Below are positions 51,844 to 60,961 of a DNA stretch of 64,000 nt, piece by piece; the first letter of the stretch is position 1; each line of letters begins with the position of its first letter. The notes under the pieces are model-generated. The model was not told the origin of the DNA. It made no database searches and was given only the letters and a program-made list of their open reading frames with translations. The DNA comes from CAG-882 sp050874385 (GTDB taxonomy: Bacteria > Bacillota > Clostridia > Lachnospirales > Lachnospiraceae), in contig JBNMKO010000006.1 of NCBI GenBank assembly GCA_050874385.1, positions 1 through 64,000 on the forward strand, written 5' to 3'. The position numbers and the translations under genes were made by a program.

Positions 51844-52119
51844 ATGGTTAAAATTCATCTATCAAGACTGCTTGGCGAGAAAAGATGGACTCAGAAGGAT
51901 TTGGCTGATGCTACTGGGATTCGTCCGTCAACTATCAACGAATGGTATCATGAGCTTGTTCCTCGTTTGAATGTAGACCACATAGATAAAATCTGCGAGG
52001 CTTTAGATTGTACGATAACTGATCTATTGGAATACATACCAAATGAACGGAAGACGACTGGAAAATACTTGATTCTTGAAGAGCATGGAAATCGTAAGCA
52101 GAAAAAAGAAAAAGACTAA
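51844..52119 (+). CDS. XRE-family regulator at the prophage right end
   Basis: 91 residues. HTH at about 15-37 (TQKDLADATGIRPSTINEWY), then a helical region typical of short Cro/CI-like proteins (IDKICEALDCTITDLLEYI) and a basic tail. It has its own promoter-like motif shared with the DGR target gene, so it could regulate both. It may be expressed in the lysogen. Confidence 0.85.
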   Translation: MVKIHLSRLLGEKRWTQKDLADATGIRPSTINEWYHELVPRLNVDHIDKICEALDCTITDLLEYIPNERKTTGKYLILEEHGNRKQKKEKD

Positions 52120-52124
52120 GCCAC

Positions 52125-52172
52125 GAAAGGACGTTTGAAAGGTTATTAAATATCTTTCAAGCGTCCTTTTTT
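52125..52172. terminator. Terminator at the prophage right end
   Basis: AAAGGACG.TTTGAAAG (from 52126) pairs with CTTTCAAGCGTCCTTT (52154-52169) and is followed by a T-run; effective in both directions. Confidence 0.75.
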
Positions 52173-52200
52173 AAATTCCTTTTTAAAAGTGGTTTTTGTA

Positions 52201-52241
52201 ATTTATGCGAAAAAATTTTGCATTTTTCGCGCAAAGCTACA
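52201..52241. promoter_or_regulatory. Prophage right end
   Basis: Ends in CA. The inverted sequence begins TGTAGCTTTGCGCG, matching the left end at TGT, TTT, CG and AAA. The palindrome-like ATGCGAAAAAATTTTGCAT (52205-52223) resembles operator 2 of the repressor at the other end. Likely transposase site(s). Confidence 0.6.
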
Positions 52242-52246
52242 GCTAT
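52242..52246. repeat. Target-site duplication, right copy (GCTAT)
   Basis: Matches 16614-16618. Confidence 0.9.
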
Positions 52247-52872
52247 ATTTAGCAGAAAATCTAAAAAAATATCGTATTTTAAAAAATCTTACTCAGGAAG
52301 ATGTAGCCGGGTATTTGCAAATTACGCCGCAGAGTGTTTCTAAGTGGGAGCGTGGTGAGTCATACCCGGATATAACGTTGCTTCCGGCACTTGCAAATAT
52401 TTATGAGACGAGTATTGATTTGCTGGTGGGAATGGACGCAATTCGGGCGGAGGAGACGAGATACAATATTCATAATAAGGCTGTTCAGTATCAAAGGCTG
52501 GGAGATTATGACTCGGCAGAAAAAACATATCGTGATGCATTGTTGATTTATCCCAATAAGCCGGGAATGATTTTAGGGCTTGCAAGTACACTTGCTTTAA
52601 AGGGAAATACCCATGAAGCGATTGAGCTTATGGAGAGAGGACTGCCTATTTCTATCAATGAAAAGCAAAAGGCAACCATGCGCGCTACTTTATGTTTTTT
52701 GTATTTAAAAGCAGGATATGAGGAAAAAGCTAACAGGCTGGCTTCACAGCTTCCGCATACTAGAGAAAGCCGTGAAGTAATTCAGCCTCTGATAAGACAA
52801 GGGCTATCCGAGAGTGAGATAGATGAGAATATAAAGTATATCCTACTCGGAGATGGGAAAGGGATTTGGTAG
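52247..52872 (+). pseudogene. 3' part of the interrupted HTH-TPR regulator gene
   Basis: Host XRE-type regulator split by the prophage. The fragment codes for a HTH (LTQEDVAGYLQITPQSVSKW), a linker and two to three TPR-like helices (AVQYQRLGDYDSAEKTYRDA and on), about 208 residues. Its start codon and promoter are at 16554-16618. An open frame from the GTG at 52189 runs from phage DNA into this fragment in phase. A chimeric protein could therefore be made if a promoter exists there. Confidence 0.88.
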
Positions 52873-52957
52873 GGATTGATATAATGCACATAGTTTGGCA
52901 AATATATCACAAAACTGACTCACGGGACACCGGGGCAGGTCCCTGTCCAAGTGTTTC

Positions 52958-53875
52958 CTATTCAGATAACATCCAGCTCTCAAAGGAACATATGTTTTCA
53001 TCGGCAGAAATGAATAGTTCTAAGTTTTGTTCAAATTCCTCGATGGCTTTTCGGTGGTTCACATTTGGATAACGGTTTCTTATAGCATAACAAATTCTTG
53101 GCGGTGGTGGTGTTTTTAATTTATAAAATGTCAGATTTGGATTTGAGCGCATGGCTCCACGGATAACCGACATTGGTGCAATCCCCCAGAAATCATCCCG
53201 TATATATCTTTGAAGCATGGAGCCGGTATTGACAGTCAATGCAGGGTGGGCTGCCGGACTGAAATGACTGTCATGCCAGCTCTGGTAATCTAATCCCCAG
53301 TTTAAAAAAATCTCATTTTCAGTATGCAGGTCATCACTGTCTATACCGTCATGATACGGACTTTTTCTATCACATATCAAATACATAAGTTCCCGATATA
53401 TCGGGTTGCTGATTACATCGGGATAATTTATTCTTGAAAAGACAAAACCGATGTCAGCAACCCTGCTTTCAACGAGAGAGTAAATTTCATTAGAGTGATG
53501 TGTTCTGATGTTTAATCTTATATCAGGATAGTTTGATATATATTGTAAGAAAAAAGATACAAACGTATAATTATTAACCGCATCGACACTGGCAATTGTC
53601 AGTGTCTGTATGTTATCTGTATTTTTCAGATGCTGTGTGTCTTTCCAGAGAGAAGCCCATTGGCTTGCGAGTGGAATAAAGGCTTGTCCATGATTGGTTA
53701 ATTCAATACTTCGGTGACCTTTCTGCCTTATTATCAGTTGAACACCAAGTTCAGTTTCAAGCTGCTGGATTCTTGAAGATATGGTGGATTGAGATACATA
53801 TAAATATTTTGCGGCTGCAGAGATGCTGCCATAAGTGATTGTTGTCAGAAAAGTTTCTATTTGTTCATAGGTCAT
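52958..53875 (-). CDS. LysR-family transcription regulator
   Basis: 305 residues. The N-terminal winged HTH (ISAAAKYLYVSQSTISSRIQ, about residues 18-37) is typical, followed by a substrate-binding domain of two alpha-beta lobes. It is divergent from the RraA-YkvI-RraA cluster at 54198 and likely controls it in response to a small organic acid; the effector is unknown. The C-terminus overlaps nothing. Confidence 0.92.
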   Translation of the reverse strand: MTYEQIETFLTTITYGSISAAAKYLYVSQSTISSRIQQLETELGVQLIIRQKGHRSIELTNHGQAFIPLASQWASLWKDTQHLKNTDNIQTLTIASVDAVNNYTFVSFFLQYISNYPDIRLNIRTHHSNEIYSLVESRVADIGFVFSRINYPDVISNPIYRELMYLICDRKSPYHDGIDSDDLHTENEIFLNWGLDYQSWHDSHFSPAAHPALTVNTGSMLQRYIRDDFWGIAPMSVIRGAMRSNPNLTFYKLKTPPPPRICYAIRNRYPNVNHRKAIEEFEQNLELFISADENICSFESWMLSE

Positions 53876-54197
53876 AGAAAAACTCCCTTCTAAATAATAT
53901 CAAGCCATAAATAATTGAGTTTTCGGGTTTTATAGAGAATAATTTTAATTTGTGGGTAACTGCAAAACTCAAATTGGGAATAAAACAGTTGTATAATTTT
54001 TTTTAAATAACTAGGTGGTTTGGTTGGTGCTGATATTACAATAAAATATCGAATATATAGATATTTTATATCAAATATATTCGTTTTACAAGATATATTT
54101 TGCGTGATATATTTGAAGCATAAGAGATAAACAATTTTGGGTTGCAGCTAAAATTGAGGTAATTAATTAAAACACAGAAACGAAAGGAGCTACAAAT
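53876..54197. promoter_or_regulatory. Divergent control region of the LysR and RraA-YkvI genes
   Basis: 322 AT-rich bases without a gene. Inverted repeats: TTGAGTTTT (about 53919) with AAAACTCAA (about 53966), and CGAATATAT (about 54050) with ATATATTCG (about 54080). The interval and the palindromes are as expected for LysR binding at a shared promoter region. Confidence 0.55.
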
Positions 54198-54854
54198 ATG
54201 GATAAGAAGGAGTTAATAAAGGCTATCAAGAAAATGGATACGGCAAGCATTTCGGACGCGATGGATAAGCTTGGAATTCCATGCGGATTATTAGGAATTC
54301 AGGCTGTTGTGGAGGGACGTAAGATTTGTGGAGAAGCTTTCACAGTTCATTATGTACCGTGCGGAGTAGAGAAGGGAAACGTTGGTGATTTTATTGATGA
54401 CGTAGAGCCGGGTCAGGTTGTTGTAATTGATAATGGAGGAAGAAATTACTGTACTGTATGGGGAGATATAATGTCATACACTGCCAAGACAAAAGGAATT
54501 GAGGGCACTCTTATTGATGGTGTATGCCGCGATGTGAACGGAATTAAGGAACTAGGATATGGCATATATACAAAAGGAAAATATATGGTTACCGGTAAGG
54601 AACGTGTGACAGTCGACGCGGTAAATGTTCCTGTTGCCATTTCAGGAGTTCAGGTGCGTCCGGGAGATATCATACTGGCAGATGATTCAGGTGCACTTGT
54701 TATTCCAAAAGAAAAAGCAGAGGAAATTCTTTCAATCGCACAGCACATTGAAGAAGTGGAGCAGAAGATTATTGCTGAGGTGAAGGCAGGCAGCAGTCTA
54801 AAGGCAGCAAGACAGAAGCTTGGTTATCATAAGCTTCAGTCAAAAGACGCATAG
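54198..54854 (+). CDS. RraA-like protein (aldolase/ribonuclease-inhibitor fold), copy 1
   Basis: 218 residues. The RraA fold: TASISDAMDKLG near 16-27, the phosphate and metal region GDIMSYTAK near 93-101, and GVCRDVNGIKELGY near 112-125, with the R-D of the catalytic motif. Relatives act as 4-hydroxy-4-methyl-2-oxoglutarate or oxaloacetate-type aldolases; RraA itself inhibits RNase E. With a transporter next to it, a metabolic role is more likely. AAGGAG precedes the ATG. Confidence 0.85.
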   Translation: MDKKELIKAIKKMDTASISDAMDKLGIPCGLLGIQAVVEGRKICGEAFTVHYVPCGVEKGNVGDFIDDVEPGQVVVIDNGGRNYCTVWGDIMSYTAKTKGIEGTLIDGVCRDVNGIKELGYGIYTKGKYMVTGKERVTVDAVNVPVAISGVQVRPGDIILADDSGALVIPKEKAEEILSIAQHIEEVEQKIIAEVKAGSSLKAARQKLGYHKLQSKDA

Positions 54855-54865
54855 GAGGTCTGATT

Positions 54866-56053
54866 ATGGGGGAAAATTTTAGAAAAAAATTTGCAGCAAT
54901 TTTTTCACTGTCAGCAATTATGTATAGTGCGTATGTAGGCCCCGGATTTGCATCGGGTACGCAGACCGTGTCCTATTTCAACAACAAGGGGTGGATAGGG
55001 ATTATCCTTGGACCTTTAGTAGCAGGAATTATGTGCTTTGTTTTCAATCTGCTTCTTTTTGAGATCAACAGAATTTATAAACCAAACTCGTATCGTGAGG
55101 CATATAATACAATCTACCGTCCAAAGGGATTACAACTTTTCTTTGGTACTTTTAAGGAAATACAAGTAATTGTGGTAGTTCTGATTGCTTTGTCAGCGCA
55201 GATTTCGACAACAGCGGCACTTTTAAATCAGATATTTGGTCTTCCAAAAATAGTGGGAACAATCGGTTTTTGTCTATTAGTATTATTATTTGCGCTTTGG
55301 GGAGCAGATGTACTTAGAAAAGTAGGAACAATCTTAGGACTGGCAATCCTTATCATATGTGGTTATGTTGCAATAGTATGTTTTGGAAATGCAGTTCCTA
55401 TTGCAAGTTCATATATGCAGCAGCATATCTCATATACAGAGTATGGTTTTTCAGGTGTTCAGGCATGGTTTTCAATGCTTATGATTGTGGTATTTTTCAT
55501 GAATGGATATGAGGCCTGCATACCGGCATCAAAGGGAATTATTGAGACAAGAAAAGATGTTCTTATAGAGTCAGCCGTGACAGCAGTATTATGTGCAGGC
55601 TCAACAATGATTTTCACATTTATATTTGCAGCAGGTATGCCGGAAATCATGAATGAAGAGATTCCAACACTTTGGGCAATCAACAATCTTTCAAATGCCG
55701 GATGGATTTCAAAGATTTTATATGTAGTCTTTGCCATTGCAGCAATGCTTTCAAGTTCGGTGGCATTTATTTTTACGGTATGTAACCGTTTTGAACCGAT
55801 TATAGAGAAGAAGTGGACATCAAGCAGTTCCTTTACGCGTAAATTTGTGATTGCAATTATATTTATTTTGGTATGTACATTCGGTTCAAGTTTTGGATTG
55901 TTGAACATTATCAAATATGGATATGGTACATTTACATTAATAGTAGGGCCGGTTATGCTTGTTCCGCTTATTATCAGTGTTCCATACAGATTATGGAAAG
56001 ATAAGAAAGATGGTATTATTGATGACAATTATGAACTGGTTATAAAAAAGTGA
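54866..56053 (+). CDS. YkvI-like membrane transporter
   Basis: 395 residues with about ten hydrophobic segments. GPGFASGTQTV near 27-37 is the family's unwound-helix motif (APC superfamily-like fold). The substrate is unknown. It lies between two RraA-like genes with short gaps (11 and 16 bases), so one transcript brings in and splits a keto or hydroxy acid; this is inference. Confidence 0.82.
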   Translation: MGENFRKKFAAIFSLSAIMYSAYVGPGFASGTQTVSYFNNKGWIGIILGPLVAGIMCFVFNLLLFEINRIYKPNSYREAYNTIYRPKGLQLFFGTFKEIQVIVVVLIALSAQISTTAALLNQIFGLPKIVGTIGFCLLVLLFALWGADVLRKVGTILGLAILIICGYVAIVCFGNAVPIASSYMQQHISYTEYGFSGVQAWFSMLMIVVFFMNGYEACIPASKGIIETRKDVLIESAVTAVLCAGSTMIFTFIFAAGMPEIMNEEIPTLWAINNLSNAGWISKILYVVFAIAAMLSSSVAFIFTVCNRFEPIIEKKWTSSSSFTRKFVIAIIFILVCTFGSSFGLLNIIKYGYGTFTLIVGPVMLVPLIISVPYRLWKDKKDGIIDDNYELVIKK

Positions 56054-56069
56054 GAGAGGTAGATGGAAT

Positions 56070-56723
56070 ATGAATTTGACAGAAGAATTAAAACAGGAAT
56101 TATTAAAACTGCCTACAGGGAATATTGCTGACAATAATAATTCTGCTGTAAATCAGGGGGTTATGGACACAGCAATTAAGCCTGTAGATGCCAAGATGAA
56201 AATGATTGGAAGGGCTTTTACCGCACAGTGTTTTCCGGGAGATAATCTGGCACTTCATCAGGCAATCTATGAAGCCAAACCGGGAGATGTACTGATTCTT
56301 GATGTGCATGGATATTCTAACGCCGGACATTTTGGAGATATTATGGCAACAGCATGTAAACAGTATGGACTTGCGGGAGTCGTGATAGATGGAAGCTGCA
56401 GGGATTCGGAGGATATCAGGGAATTGGGATTTCCGGTATTTGTAAGAGCGTTCAATCCTTCGGGAACTGTAAAGGAGAGTCTTGCAAAGACAAATATTCC
56501 GGTTCACTGTGGAGGTATTCTGGTAAATCCGGGTGATATTATTTTTGGTGATTGTGATGGCGTGGTGGTAATTCCTAAGGAAGAGGAAGATATTGTATTT
56601 AAAAAGGCTCTTGATAAATACAATCACGAACAGGAAATAATTGAGCAGTTGAAGGCTGGAAAAACAACATTGGAGATTTATGGATTTGATAAACTTGTAG
56701 AAGCTAAAAAGAAAATCTCCTAA
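56070..56723 (+). CDS. RraA-like protein, copy 2
   Basis: 217 residues of the same family as the 54198 gene but clearly diverged: GNIADNNNSAVNQG near 19-32, GHFGDIMATACK near 87-98 and GSCRDSEDIRELGF near 109-122. The catalytic-looking R-D pair is kept. Two paralogues in one operon could make a mixed complex or handle related substrates. Confidence 0.83.
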   Translation: MNLTEELKQELLKLPTGNIADNNNSAVNQGVMDTAIKPVDAKMKMIGRAFTAQCFPGDNLALHQAIYEAKPGDVLILDVHGYSNAGHFGDIMATACKQYGLAGVVIDGSCRDSEDIRELGFPVFVRAFNPSGTVKESLAKTNIPVHCGGILVNPGDIIFGDCDGVVVIPKEEEDIVFKKALDKYNHEQEIIEQLKAGKTTLEIYGFDKLVEAKKKIS

Positions 56724-56808
56724 ATATATTTATGATTGGGAAATACTTCGCCATGATATTTGTGGCGGAGTATTTCTTAGTGTTTATAGAAATCAGGGTG
56801 AAGAAAAA

Positions 56809-58158
56809 GTGAAAAAGAACATAGATTATACGCAGGGAAACATATCAAAATATCTGGTCAGTCTTGCGACACCTTTGATATTTGGAAATATCCTTCAGGA
56901 ATTTTATAACACAATTGATGCGTTTGTAGTGGGACGTTTTGCGGGAAAAGAAGAATTTGCAGCCATTGGTATTGCCGGTACAGCAATGAATTTATTCTTA
57001 TTTGCGCTTGTGGGATGCTGCAATGGATTTTCAATTTTATTTGCACAGGCATATGGACAGAAGGATATGAAAGAGCTGCGAAAACAGCACTTTCGCGCAC
57101 TGGTTGCCGGAATGGGATGTACAGTATTGCTCATGTTTATAGGTATTTGGGGCATGGGAGCATTATTAAAAATATTGCGGACACCGGCTTCTTTGCAGGG
57201 ATATGTGTCGGCATATTTATACTGGATATTTATGAGTCTTCCCGCAACTTTTCTCTATAATCTTTTCGCTGCTCTTCTCAGGGCATCAGGTGACACGAAA
57301 GCGGCTCTATATGTACTGGCAGCATCAGTGGTAACTAATCTGATATTGGATTTTGCATTGGTAGCAGGTGCAAAGAGAGGTATTAGTGGCGCTGCCCTTG
57401 CGACGGCGATAACACAGATAATTTCAGCAATTATATGTTTTTGTTATTTGTGTAAGACACATAAAGACATGGTGTTACATAGAGAGGATTTTGACTTTGG
57501 AATAGATAAAATAATTGTCTCATTAAAAATTGGGTTGATTACCAGTCTTCATCAGAGTAGTCTTTATCTGGGTAAGATGTTTGTCCAAGGAGCGGTAAAT
57601 ACAGGTGGAACGGAGATTATCGCTGCATATACTGCCGCTACGCGTATTGAAGGTTTTGCCAATTCTATCGGTGGAAGCGGTTCATCTTCAACATCAATTA
57701 TCACGGCGCAGAACTATGGAGCAGGGCAAAAAGAACGTATAGAAAAAATATTCCGCTGTAGTTTAGCCTGGCTTATAGGAACCGGACTTTTTTCAGCGTT
57801 GATAATGTTCATATTTGCACCACAGACTATTGGTTTGATGCTTGGAAATAGAGATGGAGCGGCATTTACTGAAGGTGTGCGCTATCTTAGAACAGTTGCG
57901 ATATTTTATGTGTTTTGTTTTACCGGAAATACATTTACCGGATATTATAATGGCATTGGAAAAGTAATGCTCCCTTTTCTTGGTGCGACGGGGCATATAA
58001 CAATCCGTGTAATATTTTCATGGGTTTTGTTTCCAATGCTCGGATTGAATGCGGTTGCGCTTGCAACAGGAATTGGCTGGGGATGTGCAAACTGTTTCTG
58101 GGGCGTGGTAAGGAGGACAACCAGGACAAAGCTTTTGGCTCGGAGTTTCAAAAAATAA
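56809..58158 (+). CDS. MATE family multidrug exporter
   Basis: 449 residues, twelve hydrophobic segments in two similar halves; FGNILQEFYNTIDAFVVGRF near 25-44 and ALLRASGDTKAAL near 160-172 are MATE marks. It uses a sodium or proton gradient to push out cationic drugs. The start is GTG (56809). It is 85 bases after the RraA copy 2 gene and may be transcribed separately. Confidence 0.92.
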   Translation: MKKNIDYTQGNISKYLVSLATPLIFGNILQEFYNTIDAFVVGRFAGKEEFAAIGIAGTAMNLFLFALVGCCNGFSILFAQAYGQKDMKELRKQHFRALVAGMGCTVLLMFIGIWGMGALLKILRTPASLQGYVSAYLYWIFMSLPATFLYNLFAALLRASGDTKAALYVLAASVVTNLILDFALVAGAKRGISGAALATAITQIISAIICFCYLCKTHKDMVLHREDFDFGIDKIIVSLKIGLITSLHQSSLYLGKMFVQGAVNTGGTEIIAAYTAATRIEGFANSIGGSGSSSTSIITAQNYGAGQKERIEKIFRCSLAWLIGTGLFSALIMFIFAPQTIGLMLGNRDGAAFTEGVRYLRTVAIFYVFCFTGNTFTGYYNGIGKVMLPFLGATGHITIRVIFSWVLFPMLGLNAVALATGIGWGCANCFWGVVRRTTRTKLLARSFKK

Positions 58159-58161
58159 AAT

Positions 58162-58213
58162 TTCCACATACTATCCATACAGCACAGATTATGGAAAAGT
58201 ATGTGGAATACAA
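58162..58213. terminator. Hairpin between MATE and GH39 regulator genes
   Basis: TTCCACATACT and AGTATGTGGAA form an 11-bp stem around an interior that pairs CCAT/ATGG. It lies between convergent genes. It has no strong T-run but is well placed to end either transcript. The rest of the gap to 58327 has no visible gene. Confidence 0.55.
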
Positions 58214-58327
58214 GAGGATTTTCATTATATGAAAGCTACAGGAAAAACTACGAGGGACGGAGTTTTTGGTTCGCGCAGTTAAAGAGATGTGGCGTTAAGG
58301 AAGTATTACAGATGGGACTGCCAAAAA

Positions 58328-60841
58328 CTAATACTGTCCCTCAAGTGGTTTAATTTCAGCAAATCTGATTTCTAATGGCTCTAGCAGTGGCGCATATGTC
58401 AGGGAATTTTTTTCGACCAGGCGGTATTCTTTGTGGTAACCTGGAACACAAAGACCGCGCATCAAATCTGTATCATGTGTATCCAAAGGAACTGCGCCCA
58501 TTTTAAGCCAGATATCGTATGCACTTCCATGTTCTCTATTGACAAAATACTCTTTTATGGTGTATTGTCCGTTTTCTAAGTCGCATAAATCCAGTTCAAG
58601 CTGTAGGCGTGTAGACATATCAAAGGCAGAATAGCGGTTTGTTTCTGTTATATCAAACAATTCTCCGGAGGCAAAAAGATTTCCGTAATGAATGTAGTGG
58701 TATGTGATAATTTGGTATGCATCCCGGCTTCTTGTAATGAAGTAGCCATCTCCCGCACTTATAAGTTCATCTCCAAGCATATTTGCAAAGTAAAAAGTGT
58801 AGAATACATTTTTTCGCAGACCATTCATGGTATAAATACCCAGACCACCATGAAAAAGAGTGTCCGGCAATACATTTTCCTCAAGTAAATCGGTCAAACT
58901 CCAGTAACCGAAGCTGTCAAGCCGGTCATAATTGCGAAGAAGATTTTTCATTATATAGCACGATTTAAAACAAGTGTCATTTATCAAATTGCGGTGGGAG
59001 AGCGTAAAATTCCACTCTGTAAGGTAAATAGGAGTATTTTCCATATTCATAGAGGCAAAAATTTTGCGGATACTTCCAATCCAAAGGGAAAAGTCATCAG
59101 TACGTTTTGGGAAAGATGACGAGGCACTTCCGATATGGAAATTCTGCTTTAGGGAGGGCGGAATGATGTCCGAATAATAATGGATATTAAAAAACTCCGG
59201 TATGCAGTCATGCTTCTTTGCGTAATTAATATAATCTTTAATCCATTTGTCTGTTCCAAGGTTTTCTATATATAGAATAGAGGAGGAACCGAAAACTAAG
59301 TTGGAGTCAACTTTTTTTACGGTGTGGTAAGTGGAGTCGTAGAGCTGAAAAAACAAATTATCATCTCCAAATCCGAACATTGATTTTGGGGTAACGGGTT
59401 CATTCCATACGCAAAACAGCCATGAACGCACCTGAAAAATTCCATATCTTGCTATTAAATGACGAGTGAAATCTTCTATGAGCATCTCCCATTCGCTCAT
59501 CTCACGGGGAGGGCTGGTTATAACGGGGGAGTAAAATGTGGTCTTGGATGGGTCGGCGGCTAATTCTTTTGGCATAAATGAAAATTGTATTAATGGTTTT
59601 AGACCTATGGACAGAAGAAAGTCCAGTGCCATGTCGACCAGTGTATAATGGAAGGAAAGTTTTCCCGCGGTACGGCTTACTACCATCATATCGTCGGATA
59701 AAATGCCATGGAACTTTATAAATTCGTATCCGACATTTTCTTGAATATCTTTGAGCATATTTTGAATATTGTGATTTAATAATTCCTTGGCCCGCCCAAC
59801 AGTAATAAATTTCTTAAAAGTGTGTCTCAAAGGCTTTATTGTCGATTGCATGCAGACGTTTTCTATATGTAATTCTTTCGTCTGTTCCCGTGAAGGAGTA
59901 TAAAAACTTTCATCCACGTTATTAAGATATTTAGTCAATAAATGAAGATAGTTGCTCGGCTCTATCAACAGGTAATTCAGATTGCCGGATGCCTGGTTAT
60001 CGGAAGTCTGGTCTTTATTTAACTTTCGGTAGGCACTTGGCAGCATTTTATATTGTTTTTTAAAACAGCGCACGAAGGAGTGTGATTCCGTGAAGCCGTT
60101 TCTAAGGGCAATACTCTCGATGGAGTCATTGGTTGAGACAAGATCAAATGCAGCATGTGACAACTTTACTCCGGTATAATACTGCGAAAAATTAATTCCC
60201 ATATATTTGTCAAAAAAGTTTGAAAGATATGGAACGGATAAGTGTTCCTTCTCCGCAAGGTCGCTCAGTGAAAAATTATCAGCATAGTGTTCTTCAATGT
60301 AGTTTATTATTCTTGTGAGCCTTCTCATGTATTTTTGCTGATTTTTCATGGCGGTGGTTGCAGGAACTTGGAAGTTGGCAATTAATTCGGATACAAGGTA
60401 GTACACTAAGGAGAGGTTTTTGTATTCAGTGCCTTTTGCATGGTGCGCATTTTCACGAATCATTGTGGCGATTGAAAACCTTAATCCCCTGAACTTGTCT
60501 GGATTGGTTGAGGTAGTGCTGTTGCAGTCAAAAACAAGATTTTCAAGATTGTTGTCAAACGGATTTATATGTGCTAAGTCAATTTGGATGGCAATCATGA
60601 CAGCGCTCTCCGAGTGAATTTCGTGGATGCTGTTGGAATTTATTAAAATAATATCTTCACTGTTTAAAATGGATGTCACACCGTCAATTTTTATCTCAAT
60701 AGTTCCCTCTAAAACCATAAGCAGTTCCAGACTTTTATGCCAGTGTTTGGCAACAAATCCCAGCTTGTGCATAAAAATTTTTAGTGGTACATTGGGTGAA
60801 AATTCAATAATTTCATGTCTTTCTTCTGATAGCATCTGCAT
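58328..60841 (-). CDS. AraC-type regulator fused to a GH39 glycosidase-like domain
   Basis: 837 residues in three parts: an N-terminal cupin sensor (about 10-100, PLKIFMHKLGFVAKHWHKS), two AraC HTHs (about 175-275; FSLSDLAEKEHLSVPYLSNF and a second near 240), and a GH39 beta-xylosidase-like TIM barrel (about 340-800). Both catalytic glutamates appear kept: VWNEP near residue 488 and LTEWN near 606. It probably senses or cuts a xylo- or related oligosaccharide and controls the divergent ABC transporter operon. A fusion seen in Lachnospiraceae. Confidence 0.88.
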   Translation of the reverse strand: MQMLSEERHEIIEFSPNVPLKIFMHKLGFVAKHWHKSLELLMVLEGTIEIKIDGVTSILNSEDIILINSNSIHEIHSESAVMIAIQIDLAHINPFDNNLENLVFDCNSTTSTNPDKFRGLRFSIATMIRENAHHAKGTEYKNLSLVYYLVSELIANFQVPATTAMKNQQKYMRRLTRIINYIEEHYADNFSLSDLAEKEHLSVPYLSNFFDKYMGINFSQYYTGVKLSHAAFDLVSTNDSIESIALRNGFTESHSFVRCFKKQYKMLPSAYRKLNKDQTSDNQASGNLNYLLIEPSNYLHLLTKYLNNVDESFYTPSREQTKELHIENVCMQSTIKPLRHTFKKFITVGRAKELLNHNIQNMLKDIQENVGYEFIKFHGILSDDMMVVSRTAGKLSFHYTLVDMALDFLLSIGLKPLIQFSFMPKELAADPSKTTFYSPVITSPPREMSEWEMLIEDFTRHLIARYGIFQVRSWLFCVWNEPVTPKSMFGFGDDNLFFQLYDSTYHTVKKVDSNLVFGSSSILYIENLGTDKWIKDYINYAKKHDCIPEFFNIHYYSDIIPPSLKQNFHIGSASSSFPKRTDDFSLWIGSIRKIFASMNMENTPIYLTEWNFTLSHRNLINDTCFKSCYIMKNLLRNYDRLDSFGYWSLTDLLEENVLPDTLFHGGLGIYTMNGLRKNVFYTFYFANMLGDELISAGDGYFITRSRDAYQIITYHYIHYGNLFASGELFDITETNRYSAFDMSTRLQLELDLCDLENGQYTIKEYFVNREHGSAYDIWLKMGAVPLDTHDTDLMRGLCVPGYHKEYRLVEKNSLTYAPLLEPLEIRFAEIKPLEGQY

Positions 60842-60961
60842 ATCCTTTCGTAGATAATAGTAAAATAAGTACCTTAAACTTTATTTTTTCCATTATATAT
60901 AATCTAAAATAAAAATAAAAGTGCAAAACGTACAAAATTTAATGTGTTTTTGGTGCGAAGG

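Larger units (their letters stand above)
16619..52241 (+). mobile_element. Mu-like transposable myophage prophage, apparently complete (35.6 kb)
   Basis: The ends are TG and CA, flanked by a 5-bp duplication. Nearly all genes point rightward, apart from the repressor and one small early gene. The element carries a DDE transposase and MuB-like ATPase instead of an integrase. It also has GemA, Mor-type activator, DUF3486 and large terminase genes of Mu-like phages, an SPP1-type portal and head set, a PBSX-type contractile tail, lysis genes, a methylase and a diversity-generating retroelement. Every module needed for lytic growth is present, and no frame disruption was seen other than the expected tail-chaperone frameshift. 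Confidence 0.95.

Noticed and set aside
16619..52241. Integrase-type prophage or conjugative element
   Set aside because: No tyrosine or serine integrase and no conjugation genes; Mu-type transposase, ends and 5-bp duplication instead.
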